This document shows, piece after piece, positions 14,401 through 24,213 of a stretch of 64,000 nucleotides of DNA (positions within the stretch are counted from its first letter, which is position 1; each line of letters begins with the position of its first letter). Below the pieces are notes generated by a model. That model ran no database searches. It was not told where the DNA came from and saw only the letters and a program-made list of their open reading frames with translations. The DNA is taken from the NCBI GenBank assembly GCA_026413225.1, contig CM048557.1, positions 65,028,987 to 65,092,986 on the forward strand, given 5' to 3'. The position numbers and the translations under genes were made by a program. This DNA is from Otis tarda. Its lineage: Eukaryota; Chordata; Aves; Otidiformes; Otididae.

Positions 14401-14738
14401 CAGAACAATTAGGGAACAGTGGTGAATCTGTGGGATCGGGCTGCCGGACGGGGATGGGATGAGCGCTATGCAAGGCTCCTGCAAACTGGGGCGCGGTGCC
14501 AGGCGTGCGGGGAGCACCCGCGTGTGCCAGGCAGCGGCCGGCCCAGCGCTCCCGGCCTGGAAAGGCCGGTGTGGTTTTTCCAAGGCTCCTGGATCCCCCA
14601 GCCCTCCCTCCAACACCAGTTTCCACTGCAAACAGCAGCAGTCCTCCTCTGCAGCACAGGGCTGGGACAATGCGCCCCAGCTAAGTGGGCCTTCTGTCCC
14701 CAGCTGCACCGGGGCCAGGCTCTCCCCAACCTGCAAGC
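5416..14738. other. Non-coding interval on the SIX6 3' side
   Basis: More than 9 kb without a recognisable gene. Open frames reach 170 codons in GC-rich parts (5.4-6.6 kb and 13.0-14.3 kb) but occur on both strands at once, carry no domain and lack splice-site support. The interval includes a 30-bp tandem duplication (6805-6864), short A and T runs (about 5957-5968, 9480-9494) and a T/G-rich patch near 9975-10010. Distal SIX6 or SIX1 enhancers are expected in this position from other vertebrates, but nothing in the sequence alone pins one down. Confidence 0.55.
6805..6864. repeat. Tandem duplication, 2 x 30 bp
   Basis: Two adjacent 30-base units (6805-6834 and 6835-6864) both begin ACATCCAT and end AGTGCTTTA, with a few differences between them. 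This is a local duplication with no coding meaning. Confidence 0.85.
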
Positions 14739-14783
14739 CTTTTTTTTTTTTTTTTCTTTCTTTCTTTTTTTTTTTTTTCCTCT
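14739..14783. repeat. Pyrimidine (T-rich) tract
   Basis: An uninterrupted run of T with scattered C. It is the first of a series of long pyrimidine or purine tracts flanking SIX6. Confidence 0.9.
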
Positions 14784-16261
14784 TGCAAAATCAATTTACG
14801 GACAGCTCAGTCCTTTTTCCCCCTTGCAAACTTGTTAGCTATTCAGCCCCGGCGAGCACTCCTAAGCATCCTTTGTCCCAGGGAGGGCTGGAGACCCCTT
14901 CATTAGCAGTGATTACCCTGAGCAGTTTGACAGCCTCCCAGCCCGCTTACAAGACTTTCCCATTCAGCCCTGCCCGGGGCTGTCCCGCTTCTCAAAAGAA
15001 ACGGAAATATTCAAACATTTCTCTCCCCCCCCACCCCCCCAGCTGAATAGAGGAAAAAGCTGTTTCTCTTCTCCGCCCTCCCCATTCGCTTCACTTTTGA
15101 TACAATATTTTCCTTCTTTGTTAAACCGGAGAGAGAAGGGTCAAGGCAGACTTTTGAGCGACCCTTTTCTTAGCGTTTTGTTTAATGTAAATACAAGCTG
15201 CCCCGCTCTCCCCCGATTATTATTATTATTATTTTTTAAACAGCCTAAGGCTCGGGAGGGCTGATCTTTAGGGGAAAAAAAAAAAAAAGCTGAAAATGCC
15301 AGGGGAAGGGCATTCCTTTTCAATGTGGGAAAGGAAAGGGAAAGGGCAGAAGACTAAAAAAAAAAAAAAAAGGGGAAGCGTTTTTCTTCATGGGTCTTAC
15401 CGGTACGACCAAAGGTGTTCGGCCGGTTCGGAGGGGGTGGGTTTGTGCCCTTCGCTGGGGCTGGGGGGCACGGAACAGCGGGGGGTGTCCCTCCACAGCC
15501 CCCTCGGAAAATCCGGCATCCTTCAAACTGCTCCCACTCTTTGTCGAAATATATAATATTGTACAAATTCCAGATTTTTTTTTTTTTTTAGTCAGAAAGA
15601 AATTCCACCTTGTCAGAGGCCGAGTGTACGTGCTCACACAATGCCCCATCTTTCTCTCTGTGCCTTTTCGAAATATTTCATTCCCCGCAACAAACGCCAG
15701 CTACTCTGCCCGCAGAAGCCACTGGAGAAATCGCGATCCGCTTCACCGATTCCCGGGGAAGGAAAGAAAGAAAGGACGCGGATGTGTTTCAGCCTATTCC
15801 GTTTTGGGGAGGCAGAATTCTTTTTTTTTCTCCCTTCTCCTTAAAAAAGCTCTCGGGTGGGAAGCGCTGCCCAGCGACCCCCAAACGCAAGGCAAAGCCC
15901 CCACCTCGGGCGAGGTTTGAGCAGCAAAGCCGGGCTTCTCCTGCACGGGGACAAGCCCGGGGGTGGTTTTAAGAGAGAGGAAACCTGCGGTGGGGTCGGG
16001 ATGTTAAAGGGGTTCCCCCCAAAGGGAGCTGGAACCCCCTCGCCCCCCGCTCCGTGCCTTTGCTGGGGGCAGGAGCCGGTGCCGCTCCGTCCGGTTTCGC
16101 CCGCTGAACAAACCCGAGCCGAGCAATCGGCTTACGGGGAGGCATCGCTGCGAGGACGGGGGAGGAAACGCGAGGAGACCGGGCAGACAAAAAAAGCACA
16201 GCTCAGGCGATTTAAAGATCAACGTCAAATTGTATAATATAAAATCCTTCTGCTGGGAAGC
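14784..16261. other. GC-rich flank past the SIX6 3' end, no gene recognised
   Basis: Interspersed with an ATT microsatellite (about 15216-15234), A runs (15275-15288, 15357-15371) and a T run (15576-15589). The overlapping open frames of 100-200 codons on both strands owe their length to GC content and homopolymers. I recognise no protein family. Confidence 0.55.
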
Positions 16262-16279
16262 GGGGGGGGGGGGGGGGGG
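16262..16279. repeat. G18 homopolymer
   Basis: Eighteen consecutive G on the plus strand, capable of forming a G-quadruplex. Its length is likely to vary and is easily miscalled in assembly. Confidence 0.95.
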
Positions 16280-16530
16280 AAAGCTTAGCGCGCTCCTTAG
16301 ACCTGGCCTTTGCTTTCTTCCAGCAAAACCGCCGCGGAAAAAACCACAAAGCGAGGGAGTCGGATGGGGGACAGCACCCGGCACACGGCAGGGGCTGGGA
16401 TTTGGGGTTATTTCGCCCCCGAGCCGGCCCTTCCTGGGCACGGCGGGCTGTTAATCCCCCCTCTTCTCTCTGCATTCGCTAAATGAGGGAGGAAGCTTGG
16501 CTTCCCGGCTGGGTTACCCCAAATTATTTA

Positions 16531-16623
16531 TCTCCCTTTTTTCTTTCTCCTTTTTTTTTTCTTTCTTTTTCTTTTCTTTTTCTTTCTTTTTTTTTTTTTT
16601 ATCCTCTTCCTTCCTCTTTCCCC
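16531..16623. repeat. 93-bp polypyrimidine tract
   Basis: Seventy consecutive pyrimidines (16531-16600), then a single A at 16601, then 22 more. It lies just beyond the presumed SIX6 transcript end. It could form triplex DNA or be a degenerate (CTTT)n microsatellite. Confidence 0.92.
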
Positions 16624-16879
16624 GTCCCTATCCGAAAATTCGCCGCCGATAATCCCCAAAAACCTCAGCCCTTGGGAAAGGAGAAGCTGCGGCGATGTTT
16701 TCTCCAACCGCATCCTCCTCCAATCTCGGCCTCGCTCTCCCCCACACACAAACCCATCACCCCCGGTCCCGGGAACCCGGCTATTTCGTTTCTTGCCGAG
16801 CTGATATACCCGTGGCCTGGGAGATCTGATCCGCGTAAACCGGCGGGCTTGAGAGCGACACCGTCATTTCAAAGGAGAT

Positions 16880-17499
16880 GCGAGGGTCGTTGGCCAAATA
16901 TTTTATTTACGGTTTTAGGCTGCTTCATACAGTTTCGTCCTGCACATGCTCTACAAGTCACCTGTGCACATAGAGAACAAGCCAAAAATAATAATAATTA
17001 TTATTAATAATAATAATAGAAAAAATCTACCATAGCAATCCCTTAAATAAGTAAATAAACATTATATATATATATATAAAAAAACCCTTTAAAGTAAAGC
17101 AAAACCCAACCAAAAAAACGGCGTCTTTTCAACATGAAACACCCCCGCGGGATAAGGGCAGGCGCTAAGACATTTTGCAACTTGGCATTCCAGTTTTTTT
17201 GTTCATTTTAATTTTTTTAAACGTTTTGCGGGCTTTCTTCAATTTTAATTTTTTTTTTTTTTTTTTTTTTAGGCATCCATTCCGCAAATCCTTGGAAACA
17301 AAGGCGTCAACGATTTTTATCACTTTTGTTTTGTTTGTTTTTTAACGCAGTCCGCTGTGGGGCTGGGAGGGAGGCGCGGGCCGGGGAGCATCCGGTACCC
17401 CGGGCTTTTGGCGAGGGCGGCCGGGCGATCGCCAGCCCCGTCGCTCGGGCCATGCGGGCGGGCAGGCGGGTTACCGGTGAGCCGGACCCCCCGATGATG
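16880..17499 (-). other. SIX6: Probable SIX6 3' UTR
   Basis: This follows the SIX6 stop codon on the minus strand and runs to a position just past an AATAAA signal at 16907-16902. Read in the transcript direction it contains an A22 run (17270-17249), an AT dinucleotide repeat (about 17079-17063) flanked by two ATTTA pentamers (about 17059-17046), and ATT/AAT triplets (about 17022-16988). ATTTA motifs are known mRNA-destabilising elements. Here the boundary is inferred from the signal alone, and alternative ends are possible. Confidence 0.5.
16902..16907 (-). terminator. SIX6: Candidate SIX6 polyadenylation signal
   Basis: TTTATT on the plus strand reads AATAAA on the minus strand, about 590 bases downstream of the SIX6 stop. 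It is the first canonical hexamer I find in the transcript direction. Not confirmed by transcript data. Confidence 0.5.
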
Positions 17500-17668
17500 T
17501 CAGATGTCACATTCGCTGTCGCTGGAGGTGATGGAGATGGCGGAGGTGGCCGCTTTGCTGGAGAGGCTGGCGGCGGGGCTGGCGGCCGCCCCCCCCGCCT
17601 CCCCGCCGCTCTCCTCCTCCGTTTGCAGCGATCGCACCGAGCCCTGCGTTAGGACCTGCTGCTGTAGC
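17500..17668 (-). CDS. SIX6: SIX6 coding exon 2
   Basis: It encodes the last base of Arg191 and residues 192-246 ([10 protein letters not shown] ... SSDSECDI) with a TGA stop at 17502-17500. The acceptor reads CCTTGCAG. The tail holds Glu/Gly and Ala-rich segments, then a Ser-rich conserved end. Confidence 0.95.
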
Positions 17669-19151
17669 CTGCAAGGAACCGGCACACACAGCATCACCGC
17701 CCGGCCCTCCGCCCCCCGGGGATCCCCTTACCCCCACCCCGGGGACTCCTCCGACGGCATCCCCACCTCCAGCTCACACCAGTTATCCCAGTCTGGCGGC
17801 TCTGCCTCAGAAACTTGGTGCCCACCCCAGGCTGGGAGGGGGCCAGCTGTGTCCCCCCGACCCCTCAGCCTGTCCCCTCAGCCTGTCATTCCCCGCAGCA
17901 TCTCCCGGGCGCGGGGAGGTCCCCTTCCAGCAGGCCTCACATGCCTCATGGAAAAGGAGCTGCGGGGGGCAGCACCCATTTCCCGGGCGTGCGGCTGGTA
18001 AGGCTGCAGGGGGACGAGTGGAAACCCCCCCCCCCCCCCCCAACACCCCTCCGTGGGCTCCGGGACAGGACAGAACCGGGGGACCCTGCTCCCTTCCCCG
18101 CTTCCCGGGGAGTTCTGCTTGTGCCACTGCTGGTGGGGTGACACCGCGCACTCGGAGCCGTGATTTTGATCTCTAAGATTTAAAAAAAATAATAATAAAA
18201 AAGGAGGAGCAAACAAATAAGAAAATGATCCCAAGAAAGGTTCCCGACTGGAGGTTTAGGGCGAGGCAGAGGCGCAGGGCCCGCAGAGGAGCATCGCCGA
18301 GCAGACATATAGGAAATCGGTTTCTGTATGTCCGGGAAAAACTTTGAAGGGGGTGGGGGGTGGGTTTCTCTCCACTTTTTGCCGCCGGGGTCACGGCACC
18401 TTCGCTTTTCTCTCCCGCTCCCCCAAAAGCGGCCAAGGGGGAGCCCGGGCAGGGACCGACCCCACTCCAGAATTAAAAATAATTGAATTTTTTTTTTTTT
18501 TTTAAGCCCAAACATTTTCTCGCCGCGTTTTACCCCGGCCTCCTTTCTCCGTCTCCCGACGGGGCGGGCAGCACCTTACCTGTTTTTAGCGGCCGCTGCC
18601 CTGTCCCTTTGCCGGCGGTTTTTGAACCAGTTGCCCACTTGCGTGGGGGTAAGTCCCGTGGCCTGAGCCAGTTCCCGCTTTTTGCTGGGGTTGGGGTAAG
18701 GGTCCTGCAGGTACCACTCCCGCAGCAAATGCCTCGTCCGCTCCTTGAAGCAATGCGTCTTCTGCTCGCCGTCCCAGATGGTGCGGGGCAGCGGGAACTT
18801 CTTCCTCACCCGGTACTTGTCCACCGGTCCCAGGGGTCGACCCCGCAGCTTTTCCGCCTCCTGGTAGTGGGCTTCCAGCCAGAGGGCTTGCAGTTTGGCG
18901 TGGGATTCCTTGGTGAACTTATGATTTTCCAGGATGTGGTAGAGCTCCCGGTAGTTTCCCGTGTGGAAAGCCACGATGGCCCGGGCTCTCAGCACCGATT
19001 CGTTTTTGTTCAGGGCTTCGCAGGCGGCGGGGGCCACGGGCAGGGACCAAAGGAAACGTCCCAAGCGCTCGATGTCCCCGCTTTCCTCCAGGGTCTCGCA
19101 TACCCCGGCCACTTGCTGCGGGCTAAAATTGAGGATGGGCAGCTGGAACAT
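17500..19151 (-). CDS. SIX6: SIX6 (OPTX2), SIX-family homeodomain transcription factor
   Basis: SIX6 is a nuclear transcription factor needed for eye, retina, hypothalamus and pituitary development. It binds DNA through its homeodomain and recruits Groucho/TLE-type co-repressors through the SIX domain (family knowledge). The coding sequence joins 19151-18580 to 17668-17500 on the minus strand, giving 246 aa, the usual family length. The SIX domain spans about residues 9-117 (begins [14 protein letters not shown]) and the homeodomain about 128-187, with helix 3 WFKNRR at 175-180 carrying Lys50 and Asn51 of the homeodomain numbering. The short tail (residues 192-246) ends [12 protein letters not shown], matching SIX6. 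SIX3 differs by a longer glycine-rich N-terminus, and SIX1/SIX4 by their tails. I chose the start at MFQLPIL because it matches the family; the frame stays open upstream but has no ATG. All key residues are intact. Confidence 0.97.
17669..18579 (-). other. SIX6: SIX6 intron, 911 nt
   Basis: A GT-AG intron, phase 2, between the homeodomain and the C-terminal tail. It contains a C17 run on the plus strand (18025-18041), an AAT-rich patch (18181-18200) and a T run (18487-18503). No other gene or exon is evident inside. Confidence 0.93.
18580..19151 (-). CDS. SIX6: SIX6 coding exon 1
   Basis: It encodes residues 1-190 and two bases of codon 191: the whole SIX domain and homeodomain. The donor GTAAGG sits at 18579-18574. 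The start codon has a pyrimidine at -3 and T at +4, a weak initiation context. Confidence 0.95.
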
Positions 19152-19750
19152 GGAGGCGGCTCCGCTCAGTTCCCCCCACCCACCCACCCCCCAAAAAAAA
19201 CCTCCCCGATGCCCGCCCGCCGCCGCCGCCGCGCACACCCCCGTGGAGGGGTAAGCGGGCAGCGGGCCCGGCGGCCGCCCCTCGCTCCCGCTTCTGCCTC
19301 CTCCGGTACCGGCGGAGCTGCCCTGGGAGGGGAGGGAGGGAGGAGAGGCGATGGGGAGCGCTCGGCGGCTCCGGCGACTGGGGGGCGGTGGGCAGGGGAG
19401 AGGAGGAGGAGGATGGAGAGGAGGAGGGGAGGGTGGGCGGGGGGGTTGGGGGGAGGGAAGGGGGGGAAAAAAGGAGAAGAAAAAAAAAGGAGGGGAAAAA
19501 AAAAAAAAAAGGAAAAGCACAAGCCCAGCTCCGCGCCGCCGCCGCGCTGCTGCGGGAGCGGCTGATTCGCTGCCGGGCTCGGCAGATTGGCTGCTGGGTT
19601 TCCATGGCGGGGCTGCCACTCACTGTCACCCGCTGCCAATCACGGCGGAAGGCCCGATGCTCCCCCCCCCTCCGCCGCCAGCACCGCCCCGCCCCGGCCA
19701 CCCCCCATCCCCGCTTCCAGCCGCGGTCCCGGCCCGCACCCCCCGGGGGC
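19152..19750 (-). promoter_or_regulatory. SIX6: SIX6 5' UTR and proximal promoter, CpG-rich
   Basis: The sequence is very GC-rich with many CpG dinucleotides and no TATA box. A CCAAT box lies at 19590-19586 on the gene strand and another CCAAT at 19636-19640 on the opposite strand. Downstream of these is a long pyrimidine tract on the gene strand (19517-19448). If the CCAAT box at 19586 works at its usual distance, transcription would start around 19490-19530. The exact start cannot be read from sequence. Confidence 0.55.
19448..19517. repeat. 70-bp purine tract (pyrimidine on the SIX6 strand)
   Basis: Seventy uninterrupted G/A bases on the plus strand, preceded by a further mostly purine stretch from about 19395. 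It lies within the likely 5' UTR or core promoter of SIX6. Confidence 0.92.
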
Positions 19751-21214
19751 CGCCACCCCGCACCGGGAGCCGCAGGCTATGCAGAGGGGGAGAAAGGGGC
19801 GGGGGGGGTGGGGGGTGGGGAGGGCACCGGCTGCGGCTTGCTGCCGGGAATTTGGGATGGCCGGGACCCCCCTGCACCCTCCCCGGTAAAGCGGTGGGGT
19901 CCGGCCCGGTGCTGCAAACACGGAGCTCGGCGCGACCGGGCTGCGAAACCGGATAAAAAAACCCGGGTGCGTAACAGTGACAGTGACCCTGGGAGCGACA
20001 GTGACAATGGATGCAGCGGGAGGACCGCAAGAAGAGCCGAGATTTAGGGAAAAACTCTCCCCCTTCCACCCACAGGTGCCTTCCCACCTCTCTTAAGACG
20101 AAGAATTAACTGCAAAGAGCCCAGCGCCCTTCTCCGTTCAACTAAAGCTGTATAAATACTTTTTTTTTAAAAAAACATTTTAAACCTTATTGTTTTCGGC
20201 TGAATGGCCCTGAACAGACGCCGAGAATAGTCGCAGGGAGTGAGAAGTCATTTACAGGTCAGGACAGCGACTTAAAGCAGATTTCAGGAATCTTTTGAAA
20301 TATTGATCACCTACTAGTAATCAGCACCTGCGGGTTTTTTTCTCCCCCGTTCGAGCGGCTGACCGTGGGGTTCGTGGGGCTGCCCCCTTCGAAGGAGCGG
20401 GGCAACCTGCAGCCGTCTTGGGGCAGGGGTAAAATCACTTTCGGGGCTGTGAGGATAAGCATTTCTGGACAGAAGAGGGGAAAAAAAAAAGAATAAAATC
20501 AAAAAGCCACTCTTTATTCTACATTGCTCGGTGGCATTTTCTTCCCGGGAACATTAGGGACCACGCTCGCGAAGGCAGCATATATTTTGAATTAAGCTCA
20601 AGATGTTCTCTTCCTCTGCTCTTTGCAACGCTTTTTTTTTTTTTTCCCTAGAACGCTAGTCAAAGAAATGCCTTCTTAATTTGATATCTTGTTGTTATCT
20701 CCTTCTCCCTTCTCTTTTTTTTCTTTGATTCTTTTCTTATTGTTTTTTATTTTCCTTTCTTCCCTTCTTTAAGACAGCTCCTTCGCTAGTTGCCCGTAGA
20801 CCGAAATTAAACAGATTTACATTTTCTCCAATCATTTCTCTGCAGAAATGGAGCCGGACCGGGGCTCGCCGTCTTTTCTTTAGTATCAAGTACAATTTGT
20901 CTTTTGCTTGTGAAGATTTGGTAAATCAGAAGGCAGATAGATAGCGCAGATGGTCGGAGGTGTCGGGTCAGATTATAGTACGCCTCAGTACAGTGCTAAG
21001 CTCATTCTGACGGAAACCCCTGATATTATTTTCACAGATCTACACAGTTCACTTGAAAAAAACCCTTCGAGCCATTTACATCATTTATGTGAGGCTCACA
21101 GCTAGCGGGATGGAAAAGCTTTCAATACTGCTCATTTTCATAAAACCCGACAGAACTGGGGAGGCATAAAAGCACAGACAAACCTCACGAGTTCAGAGAG
21201 ACTCCACAGAAACT

Positions 21215-21222
21215 TATAAAAG
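21215..21222 (+). promoter_or_regulatory. Possible TATA box (plus strand)
   Basis: TATAAAAG in the context CTTATAAAAGAGG matches the TATA consensus closely. Pyrimidine-rich sequence with an Inr-like TCACCTT follows about 30 bases downstream. It could serve a non-coding or 5' UTR transcript running toward SIX6OS1. Chance occurrence is also quite possible. Confidence 0.25.
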
Positions 21223-24117
21223 AGGAGACCCCTCGGCTTCACCTTACAGACCCAGGTTTGATTTGCCGATCCGCTTGGGGGGGGGGGGAAATAGGGGGAA
21301 GAAAAAAATGACAGAAGAGGAAAATATCATCTGTAAATACTGCTATCCCCTTCTACAGCATCCCTGTCCTTCCTCTCCTCCAGGGAAAAACAGGAATTTG
21401 AGAATTTGAGCAGCACAGTGAAAGATCCCAAATAACCACTTCGGATAGGGATTAAAAAAAAAAAAAAAAGACCAACCCCAAACCTCCTCGGTGTGAGCAT
21501 CCGGCTGCCCCGGCGAGCGGGTGAGGAGGCAGCGACCTGACCCGAAATCATCCCGGGACGGGGGCTGATGGAGAAGCGCCCCTGCTTTTGGTGGAGGAGA
21601 GAAGTGGAAGGGTGGAAAGCTTGTGTGAACGGGTAGCTAATTTACACTGGCCAGATGATGATGATTACTAATATTACCGTGGGTCTTTCTTTTTCTTTCT
21701 TTCTTTATTTATTTTCTTTTTTTTTTTTTTAAAGCATGCACATGATCTGGCGAGGGAGTTGGGCTGCAGCCTAATGACCACGAACAGAGCGAGCCAGGCT
21801 CCATAATGAGAGCCAGGACTGGGGGCTAAAGAAACGAATCCTCATTAGGAGCAGCGAGAGCAGCTCGTAGGGGCGAGGGGCTGCCCCCCAGCTCCCCAGC
21901 CTTTGTTCCCCACAAACCGGCCCGGATGGGGAAGATGCTGGCAGCTCTGCTGGAAGAGAAAGAAAAGGCAACACCGAATGGACCCGGGAACCCCGTGTGA
22001 ACAATTTAAAGGGTGACCCGAAGGGGGAAAACCAGCCCGGCCCCAGCAGCTCCGCGCCCTCTCTGCATTTGGGAGGTGGCAGATCTGGCCCAGGGTGGGG
22101 ACCGGCCTGTCCCTGCCTGGGGAAGGACCCGGGGGCTCCTTGCTCTGTGCCACCAGCACCGAGAGAGAGAGAGCTCGGCTCCAAGGGGGTCCCACCGCCC
22201 CTCTTCCACCCCCTCGGGTGTTTTCTCTGCGGCCAAGACCCCGGCACGGTTTCCCCCTGCCCCATCGCTCTGGGCCGGGCATTGCCTCCGCAGCGCGACC
22301 GGGGCCCCCAGAAGCGACCCCCCCATCCTCCTGGGACCCGGGGCCGAGGAGGGGAGAGGGGTCCCCGGGCAAGCACGGGGCCCTGGGGTGCTCAGGCTCA
22401 GCCCCAGGGTCCCAGCAGAGCCACCTACGAGCCTGGGTGTGCGCTCGGGAGCGCCCGCTTCGTTTCTGCTTCCACCCCCCCCCTTTTTCTTCTTGTTTTG
22501 GTTCCCCCCCCCCAGATAACAGGGCCACCACTCGTGACATGAACAGCTGGTAATGGTAACTACCTTAATTTAGGCCACGGCTTTGCCCCTCGCTACAGGT
22601 AGCGTTCATCCCTGCAGAGATGAACCCACTGGAGAACGAGGAATAAACCAGCACATAAAGAAAAAAAAAAGAGAAAAAAAAGAAAAATACGGCGGGCTGT
22701 CCACGTCCTCCCGACGGCCTGCTGGCACCCTCCCCTTCACTTAAAGGAAAATTTTTTCCTTAAAGCAAAAAAATGCTGAGCAACATATCTGTTCATCCTC
22801 ATATCAGCAGTCACCCGCTACCCTGGGGCTCAGGATCGCAGTCCCTGGGGATTATTTATTCAGATGGGGGTTTAAAAGGCAGAAGCGCGAATACATTTTC
22901 TTTTAAATCTTTGATTGGCGTTAAGTATCGCATTAAAAAAAAAAAAAAACAAACCACCCCCGGGAACGAGAAGACCCGCTTTAAAGGTCTCGGTCGGATT
23001 GCGGGAGATGTGGAAAGGGGTTCGTGAAGTGATGCTAACCGAGTCTGCGGCGTGGGCGGCGGTACCCGGGAAATCAGCCGGGATTTAAAAAAAAAAAATT
23101 ATTTATATTTTTTCTTTTTTTTCTTTTTTTTTTTTTTTTGCCCGTGGATGGGCATCGGCAGGACCCGGGCTGGTGCCGGGGAAGCGCTGCGGGTCGGGCA
23201 GGGCTGGAGGGGGCACTGGGGACCCTGCCTTCAGCCCGGCTGGCTTTTACCAGGCTTTTTCTCCCACCCCTGGGAAGTGGGAGAGGGATGCTCAGCCGGA
23301 GGAGAATCCCCCCTCTCCCTTATAGAAAAGGTTCCCGAAAATGTCAGCCCCTCCAGGGACCGGGTCCGGGGTTTTCGGGAGCGTTTCCCACGCGGGAGCT
23401 TTGGTGGAGGGAGGACCTCAGGCTCAGGATGATGCGGTGGGGGACGCGTGGCAGGGAAAAGAGCCGTGTTCCGATGCGGTTTGCCTGCTTGCCCTTTTCT
23501 GTATAAAGAGGGCCGTAATCGTTGAAACAGCAGCTATCCATCGCTCCCTTTCTTCCTAAAAAACGAGTTAAAGCTGCAGTCCGCTTAACATTAGGGAGAG
23601 TGTGCAGATTGGATCTCCGCTTAAATCACTGATAACCGTTGAAAACACTGAAGAGTCCCTAAAATGCTGTCGGACCGACAGGTATGTTCACGCACTTTCC
23701 ACTCTCAGACCACGTATTTATAAAATATTTGTCCTTCGGCGTATTATTTTGGTCACCTGTAATACGAAGCACTAAAAATTCAAAAAAACTTGTTATTATT
23801 TTGAGTTAGGGTCTTGGTAAAGGCCAGGGCTGCAGGCAGACAGGATCTACCGCCCCAGATTTATCTTTAATTTTCTTTAGGGTGTACCTATGGGTCTTGT
23901 TCTAAAGCCTCGATCCATCAGGATTTGTTTGGCTGCTGCCTTTACCTGCAGGTAAATACACACAGCACCAAATCCCCTTTTTAACCGGGATGTGCTCACA
24001 GAAGATCTTCACTCTGTTTAAAATCCTTGGGTTTCACTGAAAATTCCAACAAGAGCAATCAAACAAAAACCTCAAAGTATTCAAATAAATCTGGAAGTTT
24101 TCCACCATTCAGGCGAG

Positions 24118-24213
24118 TTGTTTTTTTTTTTTTCCCAATAAGTCCTTCTTTCTTTTCTTTTTTCCTTTTTTTTTTAAGCTTTTTTTTCCCTTTTTTTTTT
24201 TTTTTTTTTCCCC
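24118..24213. repeat. T-rich pyrimidine tract
   Basis: About 95 bases, almost all T with some C, with only short interruptions near 24138-24142 and 24176-24178. Confidence 0.88.

Noticed and set aside
18483..19565. 360-codon open frame on the plus strand
   Set aside because: It is exactly antisense to SIX6 exon 1 and its leader. The length follows from GC-rich constrained codons on the other strand; no domain is present.
19152..19619. In-frame N-terminal extension of SIX6
   Set aside because: The frame is open but has no ATG (only GTG at its far end), the residues are low-complexity, and the family start MFQLPIL gives the standard length.
21771..22553. Overlapping frames of 150-230 codons on both strands
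   Set aside because: Present in five frames at once in a CpG-rich stretch, with low-complexity Pro/Gly/Arg content and no splice context.
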